A stretch of 64,000 bases of DNA from Deltaproteobacteria bacterium RIFCSPHIGHO2_02_FULL_40_28 (GTDB taxonomy: Bacteria > UBA10199 > 2-12-FULL-40-28), in the NCBI GenBank assembly GCA_001798135.1, contig MGRJ01000024.1:124001-188000 (forward strand), in the 5' to 3' direction. This document shows, piece after piece, positions 1 to 9,919 of the stretch. The notes beneath the pieces were generated by a model. The model had not been told where the DNA came from. It made no database searches and worked only from the letters and a program-made list of their open reading frames with translations. Numbering within the stretch: the first letter of the stretch is position 1; every line of letters begins with the position of its first letter. Position numbers and translations under genes: made by a program.

Positions 1-15
1 ACAGGTCCTGTCACT

Positions 16-72
16 GGGGAAACCTTTTTAATGCTCGCGCTCGTTACCGCTGCGCGTTAAAAAGGTTTCCCC
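16..72. repeat. Perfect inverted repeat (REP-like hairpin)
   Basis: Arms at 16-31 and 57-72 are exact 16-base reverse complements around a 25-base GC-rich centre. It lies just past the stop of the minus-strand SDR gene. Neither side ends in a clear T-run beyond the stem, so it looks more like a dispersed palindromic repeat than a canonical terminator, though it could shield the 3' end of the rarA-SDR transcript. Confidence 0.6.
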
Positions 73-103
73 GTGCCACCCGTTTTTATCAAAACCATTT
101 CGT

Positions 104-838
104 TCAAACTAGTAGTCTTCCCCCATCAACCTCAAGGATCGATCCCGTTGTAAAATCCGCTGATTCTGCAAGATAAAGTGCTGCACGTACCACATCTTGA
201 GGCTTTCCTATGCGCTTTAAAAGAACACTCTGTTTTAATTTTTTTAACTCTCGTGCAGAGAGGGAAGCTTGCGGAAGTACCGGCCCTGGTGAGATGGCAT
301 TAACACAAACCTCGGGTGCAAGCTCAATCGCTAAAGATTTTGTGAGAGCTGCCAGTCCTGCTTTAGAAACTGAATAAGGTAAGAAGTTTTTCATGGGTTT
401 AATGGCAGCCCAATCAATCAAATTAATAATTTTTCCTGATTTATTTTTTTTCATTTTGGTTCCAAATAAAAGACTTAATTGAAAGGGACCACTCAAATTT
501 GTTTTTAAAAAATAATCCCAATCTTTCACTAAAAGTTTTGAAAAGGGGGTTGAAAAAAAATCCGAGGCACAATTAATTAAAACATCTATGTTTTTCCATT
601 TTTTAAGACAGGTTTCATATATTTTTTGAGAATTTTTCCAATTTCCAAGTTCACATCGAAAAAAAAGAGTTTCTATTCCTTGATTGGTTAATTCTTTATG
701 AAGAGCAAAAGCTTCTTTTTGCGATGAAAAATAAGTGTAAGCGACGCGGTAACCTTTTTTTGCAAAAGCAAAAGCCAACGCTTTGCCAATACGTTTGGCG
801 CCACCAGTAATCAGAACTGTTTTTTTAGTTGGAGTCAT
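104..838 (-). CDS. SDR-family oxidoreductase, pteridine reductase-like
   Basis: A 244-residue short-chain dehydrogenase/reductase, full length for the classical family. The Rossmann nucleotide-binding motif TGGAKRIG is at residues 11-18, the structural Asn at 114 and the YSVSK catalytic Tyr/Lys pair at 155-159. Where most SDRs have the catalytic Ser, this protein has Asp142 (INLID), as in pteridine reductase PTR1 and FolM; together with the AKRIG signature this suggests reduction of dihydropterin or dihydrofolate, NADPH-dependent and cytosolic. The ATG overlaps the rarA stop (ATGA), so the two are co-transcribed. The substrate is inferred; a fatty-acid-type 3-oxoacyl reductase is the alternative. 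Confidence 0.85.
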   Translation of the reverse strand: MTPTKKTVLITGGAKRIGKALAFAFAKKGYRVAYTYFSSQKEAFALHKELTNQGIETLFFRCELGNWKNSQKIYETCLKKWKNIDVLINCASDFFSTPFSKLLVKDWDYFLKTNLSGPFQLSLLFGTKMKKNKSGKIINLIDWAAIKPMKNFLPYSVSKAGLAALTKSLAIELAPEVCVNAISPGPVLPQASLSARELKKLKQSVLLKRIGKPQDVVRAALYLAESADFTTGSILEVDGGRLLV

Positions 839-2133
839 TCTTTTTTCTTTTTAATCCAATCAAACCACTTTATCATTTCTTTTTCATACCCAATGCCCTT
901 GGGTTCATAAAAAGAAATATTTTGGATAGATTTGGGAAGATAATCATGACTTACTTTCAAGTAGGGTTGATCATGGGCATATTTATAGCCTTTGCCATAT
1001 CCGAGTTCTTTCATCAATTTGGTAGGGGCATTTCGTAAGTGCAGTGGAACCGGTAAACTGCCATGCAGACGAACAGCTTCGACTGCTTTGTCATAAGCAA
1101 TAGTGCTTGCATTACTTTTGGGACAACCTGCCAAGTAGGTAGTTACATGAGCTAAAATGATGGCGGCTTCGGGCATGCCAATACGGTTTACAGCTTCAAG
1201 GGAGGCTGTGGCTAATTCGAGTGCCTTAGGATTTGCATTCCCAATGTCTTCGCTTGCTAAAATAACCAGGCGACGTGCAACAAAAAGAGGATCCTCTCCA
1301 GCTTCTAGCAGCCTGGCTAAATAGTAAAGTCCTGCATTGGGATCTGAACCTCTTAAGCTTTTAATGAGAGCAGAAATAAGATCATAATGATTTTCACCAT
1401 TTCTATCGTGAGGAATAATTTTTGTTTGAAGAGCTTTGGTTAATAGCTCAAGTGTGAGATGAGATTTTTTTTCTATAAGAGCTAGCCCAAGTGCTATTTC
1501 TAAAGTGTTTAGCATTTTCCTTGCATCACCATTACTACTTTGAATGAGAATATTTTCTGTTTTTTCGTCTATTGAAAAGAGATTTTTTTCTTTAGCATAA
1601 AATGAAAGGGCTCGATGAAGGATTATTTTTAAATCGTTATCCAATAAGGGTTTTAATACCAAAACTTTTAAGCGAGAAAGAAGAGGCGAGATGACTGAGA
1701 AAGAAGGATTTTCAGTTGTAGCTCCAATTAAGGTAATGATTCCTTCTTCTACCAAAGAAAGAAGAGAATCTTGCTGAGCTTTATTAAAACGATGGATTTC
1801 ATCTAGAAATAAAAGCGTAGGTTTTTCTGACTGGGTATAGTTTTTTGCATTTTGTCCAATTTTTTTGATATCTCCTACTCCTGCATGAATAGCTGAAAGT
1901 TCAATATAATTGGCACAAACTTCTTTAGCCAATAAACGGGCGAGAGTTGTTTTTCCACATCCTGGAGGCCCCCATAAAATGAAAGAAGGAAGTCTTATAT
2001 TTTGCCTCACTTCATTTAAAATTTCCCCAGGGCCAACAAGATCTTTTTGCCCTACAAATTCTTCCCAGTTTTTTGGCCGGAGACATGCCGCCAGGGGCAA
2101 AGGGTTAGGTTTATCAAATAATTCCTCTTGCAT
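835..2133 (-). CDS. rarA: Replication-associated recombination protein RarA (MgsA), AAA+ ATPase
   Basis: A AAA+ ATPase of the RarA/MgsA/WRNIP1 family, acting at stalled replication forks with the clamp-loader fold. Counting from the ATG at 2133 (432 residues, close to the usual 440): Walker A GPPGCGKT at 55-62, Walker B with DEIHRF near 111-116, sensor-1 GATTEN at 137-142, and the arginine finger SRLK near 153. The C-terminal oligomerisation part with SEDIGNANP is present. An upstream in-frame TTG at 2193 would add 20 residues unlike the family, so the ATG is preferred. First gene of a two-gene unit with the SDR; divergent from ptsP. Confidence 0.93.
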   Translation of the reverse strand: MQEELFDKPNPLPLAACLRPKNWEEFVGQKDLVGPGEILNEVRQNIRLPSFILWGPPGCGKTTLARLLAKEVCANYIELSAIHAGVGDIKKIGQNAKNYTQSEKPTLLFLDEIHRFNKAQQDSLLSLVEEGIITLIGATTENPSFSVISPLLSRLKVLVLKPLLDNDLKIILHRALSFYAKEKNLFSIDEKTENILIQSSNGDARKMLNTLEIALGLALIEKKSHLTLELLTKALQTKIIPHDRNGENHYDLISALIKSLRGSDPNAGLYYLARLLEAGEDPLFVARRLVILASEDIGNANPKALELATASLEAVNRIGMPEAAIILAHVTTYLAGCPKSNASTIAYDKAVEAVRLHGSLPVPLHLRNAPTKLMKELGYGKGYKYAHDQPYLKVSHDYLPKSIQNISFYEPKGIGYEKEMIKWFDWIKKKKE

Positions 2134-2192
2134 GATTATTACGTAACAAGATGCTTCCAAAAAGGCAAATGATGGGTTATCTTTAAAAATCA

Positions 2193-4556
2193 ATGAAACT
2201 CAAAACTTATGTCCATGCCCCTCCCTTAGAAGCCATGATTGTGGCCGAGATTTTAAGCTTGGGGCATAGTTGTCATACAACCAGTGATGCCAATCGTGTT
2301 CTTCAACTGTTAGTAGAAAAGATTGCCATAACCGTAAAAGCTGATGTGTGTTCGCTTTATCTTTATGACAACGATACTCAACAACTCACTCTTTCGGCTA
2401 CTCGTGGATTAAATCCAGAAGCTGTGGGGCATGTAAGCATGTCTGTGGGAGAAGGATTGGTTGGAAAAACCATCGAATGGTTAAAGCCTGTTTCTATGTC
2501 CCGGGCTAAAAAAAGCAAGCAATTTAAATATTTTCCAGAAACCGGTGAAGAAAAATATGCCTCCTTTCTTTCTGTTCCCTTAATCTACAACAGATCTCCC
2601 CTAGGTGTTTTAGTGATCCAAAATATTGCCCCCATGAATTATTCCAAAAAAGTGGTGCAGTTGATGGTAACTTTGGCTGTGCCTGCGGTGAGTGTGATTG
2701 AAAAAATAAAGCTTTTAGGAACATTTGGACAAATTGAAAGACGCACAGAAGAACAGGCACGCGAAATAGCAAGTGAAGGGGGTGGAAGACAAAACACTCA
2801 TCACTATGGCATTGGAGCTTCCCCTGGTATTGGCATGGGTTCTGTTGTGGTGATTAAAAGAACTGCGCCTCAGATAGTTCAGAGTTATCCAAATGCTCCT
2901 CTTCATGCTGATGTAGAAAAAATGAGAATTTTAGAAGCTTTTCGTTGGGTGGAAGAAGAAATACGCGAGGTGCAAAAAAAAGCGGCCCAGAAATTTGGGA
3001 TGGAAGAACTGTCCATTTTTGATGCTTATCAAGTGGTATTGGAAAGTGACCCTTTCAAGAATGAAATTGTAGGTGAAATTGAAAAAGGTAAATCCGCTTT
3101 TGATGCTGTAGAAATAGTGATAGCTCGTTATGTAGAAGAACTTTCCAAGGCCCAGGATCAATATCTTTTAGAACGTATTTACGACATCCAGGATGTAGGA
3201 AGAAAAATCCAGGATCGTCTTTTGTATGGAAGCGAAGTCCCTAAACATCTTTCAGATTTAGCTCAAAACTCCATTTTGGTAGCTGATTATTGGAGTGTGT
3301 CTGATTTTGTAGAGATGGATTTAGATCACACAAGGGGCATTTTGTCTCCTACCGGTGGAGCTTCATCTCATGTGGCTATTTTAGCTGAATCTTTGGGTAT
3401 CCCGGCTGTATTAGGTCTTTCTTCTTTTACCGAACTTGTTACATCCCACGATTTTGTCATCATGGATGGATACTTGGGGCATGTTATTTTAAACCCGTCC
3501 AGTGGTGTTAAAACAGCCTATGAACAAGAGATCCAAGATTATCAAAAGGCTAAAAGTCGGTATCAGGCTTTTGCAAATAAAAAGGCGCAGCCAAAAAAAG
3601 GGAAAAGAATTATTATTGGGGCCAATATGGGCATGGTTGCTCATGCTGGGGATGCTTTGGCAGAAGGAGCTGAGGAGATTGGACTCTATCGAACTGAATT
3701 TCCTTTTTTAGTTAAAAAAAGTTTGCCTACAGAAGAAGAGCAATTTGCTTTGTATCAAAAGGTAGTTTTAGCCATGAAAGGAAAACCCACTACCTTTCGT
3801 ACCCTTGATATTGGAGGAGATAAATATCTTCCTTATCTTAATTTGCCAGAAGAAGAAAATCCTTGTTTAGGGTGGAGATCCATTAGAATTTCATTGGAGA
3901 GACAAGATCTTTTTAGGATTCAACTGCGGGCCTTGTTAAGAGCTTCGGCTTTTGGTCCTTTGCGGATTATGTTTCCCATGATTTCTTCAGTAGATGAAGT
4001 GGTGAGAATTAAAGAAATTATAGTTGATGTGAAAAAAGAACTTAAAAGTGGTAAGTTTGCTTTTTCATCCAATATTCCCTTAGGGCTTATGATCGAAGTG
4101 CCTTCGGCAGCAGAGCTGGCTCATCATCTGATTCGGGAGGTTTCCTTTTTTTCTATTGGTAGCAATGATCTAACCCAATACACCTTAGCTGTTGATCGAA
4201 ATAATTCTCGTATTGCTAATTTGTATCGTCCACTGCATCCTGCTGTTATTCGTTTGATTGCACGAACTATTGTGGCAGCTCATAAACAAAAAAAACCAGT
4301 TGGAGTTTGTGGTGAGATGGCTTCGCAACCCTTGGGTGTGCTTCTTTTATTAGGTTTGGGAATCGATTCGTTAAGTATGAATTTTTCTTTTGTGTCTAAA
4401 ATCAAATCCATGATTTGCAAAGTAAACTATCCAGAACTTAAAAAACTTTCACGTATTGCTTTAGCTTGTCAGTCGGCAGAGGAAATAGAAGACTTATTTA
4501 AAAATTATTTAGTGCAAAATGGATTGGGAGAATATCTTCCGCAAGGACGTGGTTAA
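2193..4556 (+). CDS. ptsP: Phosphoenolpyruvate-protein phosphotransferase PtsP (EI-Ntr)
   Basis: EI-Ntr, the first enzyme of the nitrogen-related phosphotransferase system: it autophosphorylates with PEP and passes the phosphate to NPr. An N-terminal GAF sensor domain (about 15-170) is followed by the HPr-binding/PEP-utiliser region, the swivelling phosphohistidine domain (TGGASSHVAIL, His at about 393) and the PEP-binding barrel with IEVPSAAELA, SIGSNDLTQY and the GEMAS motif near the C-terminus. Length 787 fits the family. An internal ATG at 2235 is an alternative start; neither has a strong Shine-Dalgarno. Divergent from rarA. npr and ptsN partners are not in this window. Confidence 0.92.
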   Translation: MKLKTYVHAPPLEAMIVAEILSLGHSCHTTSDANRVLQLLVEKIAITVKADVCSLYLYDNDTQQLTLSATRGLNPEAVGHVSMSVGEGLVGKTIEWLKPVSMSRAKKSKQFKYFPETGEEKYASFLSVPLIYNRSPLGVLVIQNIAPMNYSKKVVQLMVTLAVPAVSVIEKIKLLGTFGQIERRTEEQAREIASEGGGRQNTHHYGIGASPGIGMGSVVVIKRTAPQIVQSYPNAPLHADVEKMRILEAFRWVEEEIREVQKKAAQKFGMEELSIFDAYQVVLESDPFKNEIVGEIEKGKSAFDAVEIVIARYVEELSKAQDQYLLERIYDIQDVGRKIQDRLLYGSEVPKHLSDLAQNSILVADYWSVSDFVEMDLDHTRGILSPTGGASSHVAILAESLGIPAVLGLSSFTELVTSHDFVIMDGYLGHVILNPSSGVKTAYEQEIQDYQKAKSRYQAFANKKAQPKKGKRIIIGANMGMVAHAGDALAEGAEEIGLYRTEFPFLVKKSLPTEEEQFALYQKVVLAMKGKPTTFRTLDIGGDKYLPYLNLPEEENPCLGWRSIRISLERQDLFRIQLRALLRASAFGPLRIMFPMISSVDEVVRIKEIIVDVKKELKSGKFAFSSNIPLGLMIEVPSAAELAHHLIREVSFFSIGSNDLTQYTLAVDRNNSRIANLYRPLHPAVIRLIARTIVAAHKQKKPVGVCGEMASQPLGVLLLLGLGIDSLSMNFSFVSKIKSMICKVNYPELKKLSRIALACQSAEEIEDLFKNYLVQNGLGEYLPQGRG

Positions 4557-4592
4557 AAAATACTCAAATAAAGTTTTACAATTTAAGTAAAT

Positions 4593-4620
4593 TTGTTCAG
4601 TTATTGGTCTTTCGTATAAT
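4593..4620 (+). promoter_or_regulatory. Candidate sigma70 promoter upstream of the gsp operon
   Basis: TTGTTC at 4593-4598 and a consensus TATAAT at 4615-4620, spaced by 16 bases. It lies in the only sizeable gap before gspC and would give a leader of about 165 bases. Pattern-based only. Confidence 0.4.
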
Positions 4621-4791
4621 TTTTTTACATAAAGTCATTGTTTTGATTGCAAAACTTTCACGACTCTGTTAATTTTCTATGAAAGAAAGGGGGGTCAACA
4701 GAGGGGTTGATCCTCAAGTTTTAAGACTTTTTTCCATTCGTCCCCACTTAACATCATGAAAACGAGACATTCGTGATGATGTCTTTAAATT

Positions 4792-5742
4792 GTGAGCTTT
4801 TATCTCAAAAAGTACATGTGGCTAATCAATTTGATGGCCGTGGTTCTCTGTTCTTACTTCGCAGCCAAGATGGTTTCGAATTTTTTGGCTTTGAGTTTTG
4901 AAGGGGGTATTTTGGGAGGGGCACAAAAGGTTGTAACCCTCACTCTAGAAGAACAACACATAGAAAAACAGCCCATTGAGGCTTATAGTATTATTGTCGA
5001 ACGTAATATTTTTGATTCGAGAGATGTACTGCCAGAACCAGGAACAGAGGCAGCAGAAGAGGAAGAACAAGTTATTACAACAGGTGAGGCGCAAGTTACC
5101 TCACTACCCATTAAGCTTATTTCTACCTTTTCGGTAGGAGCAGGTACTGACAAAAGATCAACCTGTATTATTTCAGCGGGAGGTGATAAAAAAGGTGGAG
5201 CCCAAGATATTTATACAGTGGAGGACGAAAAACAATTTGCTCCTGAAACAAAGATTGTAAAAATTCTTTACAATCGTGTTGAGTTTATCAACAAAAAGAG
5301 GCTTGAATATGTTGAGCTTCAGGATTTTACTAAGGGTTTAAATATTAACCAGCCTCCTCAAGAAGAAAAAGCTGCGGTTGTTCAGAAGGAAGCAGGAGAA
5401 AAAGAAAACATTGAACAAAGTGCCGAAGGACAATTTGTTATCGACCGTGCCGAAATTGATAATGCTATTGCAAATTTGGATAAACTCTATACTCAAATTA
5501 GAGCTGTTCCCCATTTTAAAGATGGAAAGCCTGCCGGGCTTAAACTTCTTTCCATTAAATCAGGAAGTGTTTTTTCAAAATTGGGGCTTCAAAGAGGTGA
5601 TATTTTAATGAAGATTAACGACACCGATTTGGATATTAAAAAGGGGTTAGAAATTTTTAATCAGTTAAAAACTGAAAATAGTATTAAAATTGATGTTGAA
5701 AGAAAAGGGGCAACACAAACCTTAAACTATGAAATCCGCTAA
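4792..5742 (+). CDS. gspC: Type II secretion system inner-membrane protein GspC
   Basis: A bitopic inner-membrane protein linking the T2SS inner platform to the secretin. It has a short cytoplasmic N-terminus, one membrane helix (about 9-35), a periplasmic HR domain around 100-180 (contains LPIKLISTFSVG, which normally contacts the secretin N0 domain) and a C-terminal PDZ domain (about 240-316, GLQRGDILMKIN). An acidic, Glu-rich linker separates HR from the membrane and another separates HR from PDZ. The start is a GTG; an ATG at 4816 (residue 9) is a plausible alternative. First gene of the operon, overlapping gspD by 14 bases. Confidence 0.9.
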   Translation: MSFYLKKYMWLINLMAVVLCSYFAAKMVSNFLALSFEGGILGGAQKVVTLTLEEQHIEKQPIEAYSIIVERNIFDSRDVLPEPGTEAAEEEEQVITTGEAQVTSLPIKLISTFSVGAGTDKRSTCIISAGGDKKGGAQDIYTVEDEKQFAPETKIVKILYNRVEFINKKRLEYVELQDFTKGLNINQPPQEEKAAVVQKEAGEKENIEQSAEGQFVIDRAEIDNAIANLDKLYTQIRAVPHFKDGKPAGLKLLSIKSGSVFSKLGLQRGDILMKINDTDLDIKKGLEIFNQLKTENSIKIDVERKGATQTLNYEIR

Positions 5743-8065
5743 AGTTTACATCTTGGCTTTATCTTTATTGGGAGGCTGGACGTTTTTGGCATATTCTCAG
5801 GAAAAAGCTCCACCAGAGCCTCCTGCAGCTAAAGGAAGTGCTATAGCCGACAAGTATGGAGCTCCCGATGCAACGGTTCCTACGGCTGAACCTTTCGTTG
5901 GTGGTGAGGGGCAAACTGCTGGGGTAGTAGATGATGAACTTATTTATCTTAATGCCACAGATGTAGAAATTAAAGATTTGGTCAAACAAATTTCTAAGGC
6001 CACAGGAACCAATTTTATCCTGGATGATAAACTGAAGGGAAAAATCACAATCATTTCAGAAAAACCGATGACTAAAGATATGGCTTATCAGGCTTTTCTT
6101 TCTGCTCTCCAGGTTTCAGGATTTACAACAGTAAAAACACCCGGAGGTTTATTAAAAATTGTTCAAACCAAAGATGTGATTAGTGAACCTGTTGATATTT
6201 ACAAAGATGAAACTCCTAACACCGATCGCTTTGTTACCCGTATTCTTCAGGTAAAAAATATTTCTGCCAACGAACTGGCTTCGGTAATAAAAAGTTTAGT
6301 TTCTAAAAATGGCAATTTATTTGCTTACCCAGCTACCAACTCTCTTATTATTACGGATGCAGGTAGCAATATTGAGAGAATTTTAAAAATTATCCATGAA
6401 CTTGATCAAGAAGGCCCCCAGGAAGTGATCGAAATTATTCCCATTCAACATGCTGATGCCAAAGATATTACTGAAAAAATAAGCCAGCTTTTTGAGAATG
6501 AAACTCAAGGAGCGAGTAAAAAAAGTACGACTAAGAAGGCAAAAGGAGGAGGTGGAGAGCTTGAAGATAGCCCTACTATTTCCAAGGTTATTGAAGATGA
6601 AAGAACCAATTCAATCATTATTTTGGGAAGTAAAAGAGCTATTGTTAAAGTACGGGCTTTAATTGCACGGCTTGATTCTCCAATGACTGGAGCTGAAGGA
6701 TCAATCCATGTTTATTATTTACGACATGCCAATGCCAAAGAACTAGCAGAGGTGATGCAAAATCTTGTCTCAGATTCAAAAGATAAAAAGAAAGATGATA
6801 AAACAGCTGCTGGAGCAGTGAATTTAGAAGGAGGAGTTAAAGTCACAGCTGATGAAGCTACCAATTCTATCGTGATTACAGCTTCGGCTAAAGACTATGA
6901 AACTTTAGTTCAAAGAGTGGTTGCTAAACTTGATATTCCTAGACGGCAAGTATTTTTGGAAGCTGTTATTATGGAACTTACAGTTCAAAAAGATAATACC
7001 TTTGGTGCTTCAGGTAATGCAGGTAATATTTTCAATATTTTTGGGGCTGAGTTTACAGGTTTTGGTGGAATACTTCCTTTAACCCCTGCTGCCATTTCGA
7101 GTATTGCGTCTGCTGCAGGAGGTTTGGCTGGTGGCCTTATTTCAAGTAAAACCATTGATTTTACTTTAAGTGATGGTTCTACAACCAGCATTCCTGCTGC
7201 TAGTGCCATTTTACAAGCCTTACAAACAGATAGTAATGTGAATGTGCTATCAACTCCCAGCATTCTCACCATGGATAATGAAGAAGCGCAAATTCAGATT
7301 GGTCAAGAAGTGCCTACTCCTTCGGGTACAACGGTTTCTTCAGGTGTGACTACATTTAACGTAACAAGAGAAGACACAGGTATTATTTTAAAAATTAGTC
7401 CCCAGATATCAGAAAGTGACACCATCCGTCTTAAACTTTCTCAAGAAGTAACCAATGTTATTAGTACCGATGTTAATTTAGGGCCTACTCTTACCAAGAG
7501 AGCTGTAGATACAGTGGTGGTTGCTCATGATAAACAAACAGTTGTTATTGGTGGTCTCATTGATGATCAAGCCACTTCAACCGTAAATAAAATTCCTCTT
7601 TTGGGAGATATTCCTGTGCTGGGAAATTTCTTTAAAAACAAAGCCACTAAAAAAGTTAAGACAAATATAGTTATTTTTATTACTCCTTACATTATTCGAG
7701 AAAGAGCTGACTACCTGGCTATTTTACAGAAAAAAATTGAGGAGAGAAATTTATTTATCGATTTAAATTATGGTAAATCACAAAGAAAACAAATTCGTGA
7801 AACCATTAGAAATCATGCTCACGAACTTCTAGAATATAAAACAGCTTCTTATCAGGCAGTTGATGTTTCGCCCAGGGTTTTAGATTCAACCCCTAGGGGG
7901 GCTTCTAGCCCAATGTCTCCTCAATCTGCTCCTTCTTCTTCAGGAAGTAGCGCGCCAACCACTATGAGTGATAGCATGGCTCCTACTGCAGGGGTTCCTG
8001 ATACGGAGTATCAAGGACAAGAGGAAAATTCTAGTAAATCCAAGAAACAAACAACTAAGCAATAG
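5729..8065 (+). CDS. gspD: Type II secretion system secretin GspD
   Basis: The outer-membrane secretin channel. A signal peptide ends near residue 24, followed by a Pro-rich linker, the N0 domain (about 70-150) and N1, N2 and N3 domains (to about 410, repeated motifs such as PATNSLIITD and DERTNSIIILG). The secretin core (about 415-660) carries VPTPSGTTVSSG and the conserved VPLLGDIP-like IPLLGDIPVLGNFF. Two Lys-rich disordered inserts interrupt N2 and N3. The last 90 residues are Ser/Pro/Thr-rich, perhaps the pilotin-binding S region. No lipobox is seen, and no pilotin gene is adjacent. Overlaps gspC by 14 bases. Confidence 0.96.
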   Translation: MKSAKVYILALSLLGGWTFLAYSQEKAPPEPPAAKGSAIADKYGAPDATVPTAEPFVGGEGQTAGVVDDELIYLNATDVEIKDLVKQISKATGTNFILDDKLKGKITIISEKPMTKDMAYQAFLSALQVSGFTTVKTPGGLLKIVQTKDVISEPVDIYKDETPNTDRFVTRILQVKNISANELASVIKSLVSKNGNLFAYPATNSLIITDAGSNIERILKIIHELDQEGPQEVIEIIPIQHADAKDITEKISQLFENETQGASKKSTTKKAKGGGGELEDSPTISKVIEDERTNSIIILGSKRAIVKVRALIARLDSPMTGAEGSIHVYYLRHANAKELAEVMQNLVSDSKDKKKDDKTAAGAVNLEGGVKVTADEATNSIVITASAKDYETLVQRVVAKLDIPRRQVFLEAVIMELTVQKDNTFGASGNAGNIFNIFGAEFTGFGGILPLTPAAISSIASAAGGLAGGLISSKTIDFTLSDGSTTSIPAASAILQALQTDSNVNVLSTPSILTMDNEEAQIQIGQEVPTPSGTTVSSGVTTFNVTREDTGIILKISPQISESDTIRLKLSQEVTNVISTDVNLGPTLTKRAVDTVVVAHDKQTVVIGGLIDDQATSTVNKIPLLGDIPVLGNFFKNKATKKVKTNIVIFITPYIIRERADYLAILQKKIEERNLFIDLNYGKSQRKQIRETIRNHAHELLEYKTASYQAVDVSPRVLDSTPRGASSPMSPQSAPSSSGSSAPTTMSDSMAPTAGVPDTEYQGQEENSSKSKKQTTKQ

Positions 8066-8083
8066 ATAAATAAATAACATGTT

Positions 8084-9805
8084 ATGGATAGTCGAAGTCT
8101 TGGCGAAATTCTTTTAGAATACACATCTATTACTCCTCAACAGTTGGATGAAGCTCTTGTTGTACAAAGAGAGAAGGGTTTTAAGTTGGGTGAGGCTGTG
8201 TTGCAACTTCGTTTTTTAAGACCGGAAGATATTTTAAAGGCATTATCTATTCAGGCAGGTATTCCTTTTACAAATGAAATTAAAACCGATGAAATCCCAA
8301 GCGAACTGATTAGTTTGGTTCCTATTAACTATGCCAAGAAAAATGAAATTATTCCCTTGCGCAAGGAAGAAGGGAATATTGTGGTTGCTATGACAGATCC
8401 CACCAATCATGCTGCCTTAGATGATTTAAACCTCATTTTTGATCAACCCATTAGGCCTGTTATTGCTAACTCACAGCAAGTGTTAGATGCGATTAACGTG
8501 TGTTATAATCGTAAAGCAGGAAGTGATCAGGCTGTTATGAGTGATTTGGGGGATGAAGAAAATTTAGACCAAATGGCTCAAGAATTAGAAGAGGTAAAAG
8601 ATTTATTAGATGCATCTGATGAAGCCCCAATTATTCGTTTGGTGAATCAACTTCTTTTTCAAGGAGTAAAACAAAAAGCTTCTGATATTCACATTGAGCC
8701 ATTTGAAAAAGAAATTGTGGTTCGTTATCGTATTGATGGTGTGCTCTACGATATTATGCATCCTCCTAAAAAAGCTCAAAATAGTATTTTGTCACGTATC
8801 AAAATTATGTCTAATCTTAACATTGCCGAGAAAAGGCTTCCTCAAGATGGGCGTATTCGTATCAAGCTAGCAGGTAAAGATATTGATATTCGTGTTTCTA
8901 CTCTTCCTACTTCTTTTGGTGAATCGGTGGTGATGCGTCTTCTTGATCGAAGTAAGGTTTTGTTGACCTTAGATACTCTAGGAATTTTAGGAGAGAAACT
9001 TAAAATTATCCGTGAACTGGTACATAGTAGTCATGGCATTGTGCTTGTTACTGGCCCCACGGGTTCTGGTAAAACAACCACCCTGTATGCTGCTTTAACT
9101 GAAATTAATGCACCTGATATTAAAATTATTACTGTTGAAGACCCAGTGGAATATCAAATTCCTGGCATTAATCAAACTCAGGTTAACGCCAAGATTGACA
9201 TGACTTTTGCTTCTAGTTTGAGGGCTATTTTGCGTCAAGATCCTGATGTAGTGATGATTGGTGAAATTCGTGATAAAGAAACAGCTGAGATTGCTATTCA
9301 GGCTTCTTTAACAGGCCATCTTGTTCTTTCTACCTTACATACCAATGATTCAGCTTCTTCTATAGCTCGTCTTATTGATATGGGTATGGAACCTTTTTTA
9401 ATTGCCAGCTCTCTCTTGGGAATTGTGGCTCAGCGGTTGGTGCGTACTTTATGCAAAGAATGTGCAGAACCCTATGAACCCGATGATGTTGTTTTAGAAC
9501 AACTAGGCATTACACGTGAACAACTGGGCGGAAGATTATTTTATAAGGCAGTGGGATGTCATTCGTGTTTAGAAACTGGTTATTCAGGTCGATGTGGTGT
9601 GCATGAAATTTTAGTAACAAACGATGAAATTAGAGCCCTCATTATTAAAAATGTGGATGCCATGACTATTAAAAGGGCTGCAATGAAATCAGGACTTAAA
9701 ACTCTTCGTGAATCAGGGCTTGATCTTGTTCTCGAGGGAAAATCATCTGTTGATGAAGTGCTAAGCCTTACGCAAGAAGATATAGCCCGCGATTCTATTA
9801 CCTAA
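8084..9805 (+). CDS. gspE: Type II secretion system ATPase GspE
   Basis: The hexameric cytoplasmic ATPase that powers pseudopilus assembly, 573 residues. An N1E/MshEN-like domain (about 1-150, contacts GspL) is followed by N2E and the RecA-like core: Walker A GPTGSGKT at 324-331, Asp box, Walker B (VVMIGEIRD, about 389-397) and the His box (STLHTNDS). A four-cysteine zinc module is intact (Cys457, 460, 492, 495). The family is shared with PilB, but the position inside the gsp operon makes GspE clear. Nineteen bases follow gspD, and a long hairpin separates it from gspF. Confidence 0.96.
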   Translation: MDSRSLGEILLEYTSITPQQLDEALVVQREKGFKLGEAVLQLRFLRPEDILKALSIQAGIPFTNEIKTDEIPSELISLVPINYAKKNEIIPLRKEEGNIVVAMTDPTNHAALDDLNLIFDQPIRPVIANSQQVLDAINVCYNRKAGSDQAVMSDLGDEENLDQMAQELEEVKDLLDASDEAPIIRLVNQLLFQGVKQKASDIHIEPFEKEIVVRYRIDGVLYDIMHPPKKAQNSILSRIKIMSNLNIAEKRLPQDGRIRIKLAGKDIDIRVSTLPTSFGESVVMRLLDRSKVLLTLDTLGILGEKLKIIRELVHSSHGIVLVTGPTGSGKTTTLYAALTEINAPDIKIITVEDPVEYQIPGINQTQVNAKIDMTFASSLRAILRQDPDVVMIGEIRDKETAEIAIQASLTGHLVLSTLHTNDSASSIARLIDMGMEPFLIASSLLGIVAQRLVRTLCKECAEPYEPDDVVLEQLGITREQLGGRLFYKAVGCHSCLETGYSGRCGVHEILVTNDEIRALIIKNVDAMTIKRAAMKSGLKTLRESGLDLVLEGKSSVDEVLSLTQEDIARDSIT

Positions 9806-9814
9806 TGGTTTTGA

Positions 9815-9910
9815 AACCCAGAGGGGTGTTCCTGAAGGTTTCGAGGACTGTCTGACGAGCCTTCAAGGCGAGGAGTTCCGCAGAAACCGGAAGGAATACC
9901 CCTCTGGGTT
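9815..9910. repeat. Long imperfect hairpin between gspE and gspF
   Basis: Arms 9815-9841 and 9884-9910 pair over 27 bases; the outer 13 (9815-9827 with 9898-9910) are perfect. A smaller palindrome, GCCTTCAAGGC, sits in the loop at 9859-9869. It fills almost the whole 114-base gap in an otherwise tight operon, so it is transcribed and could stop exonucleases, trigger processing or attenuate gspF and the genes beyond. No terminal T-run was seen. It resembles a dispersed REP-type element. Confidence 0.75.
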
Positions 9911-9919
9911 GGTGAATTT

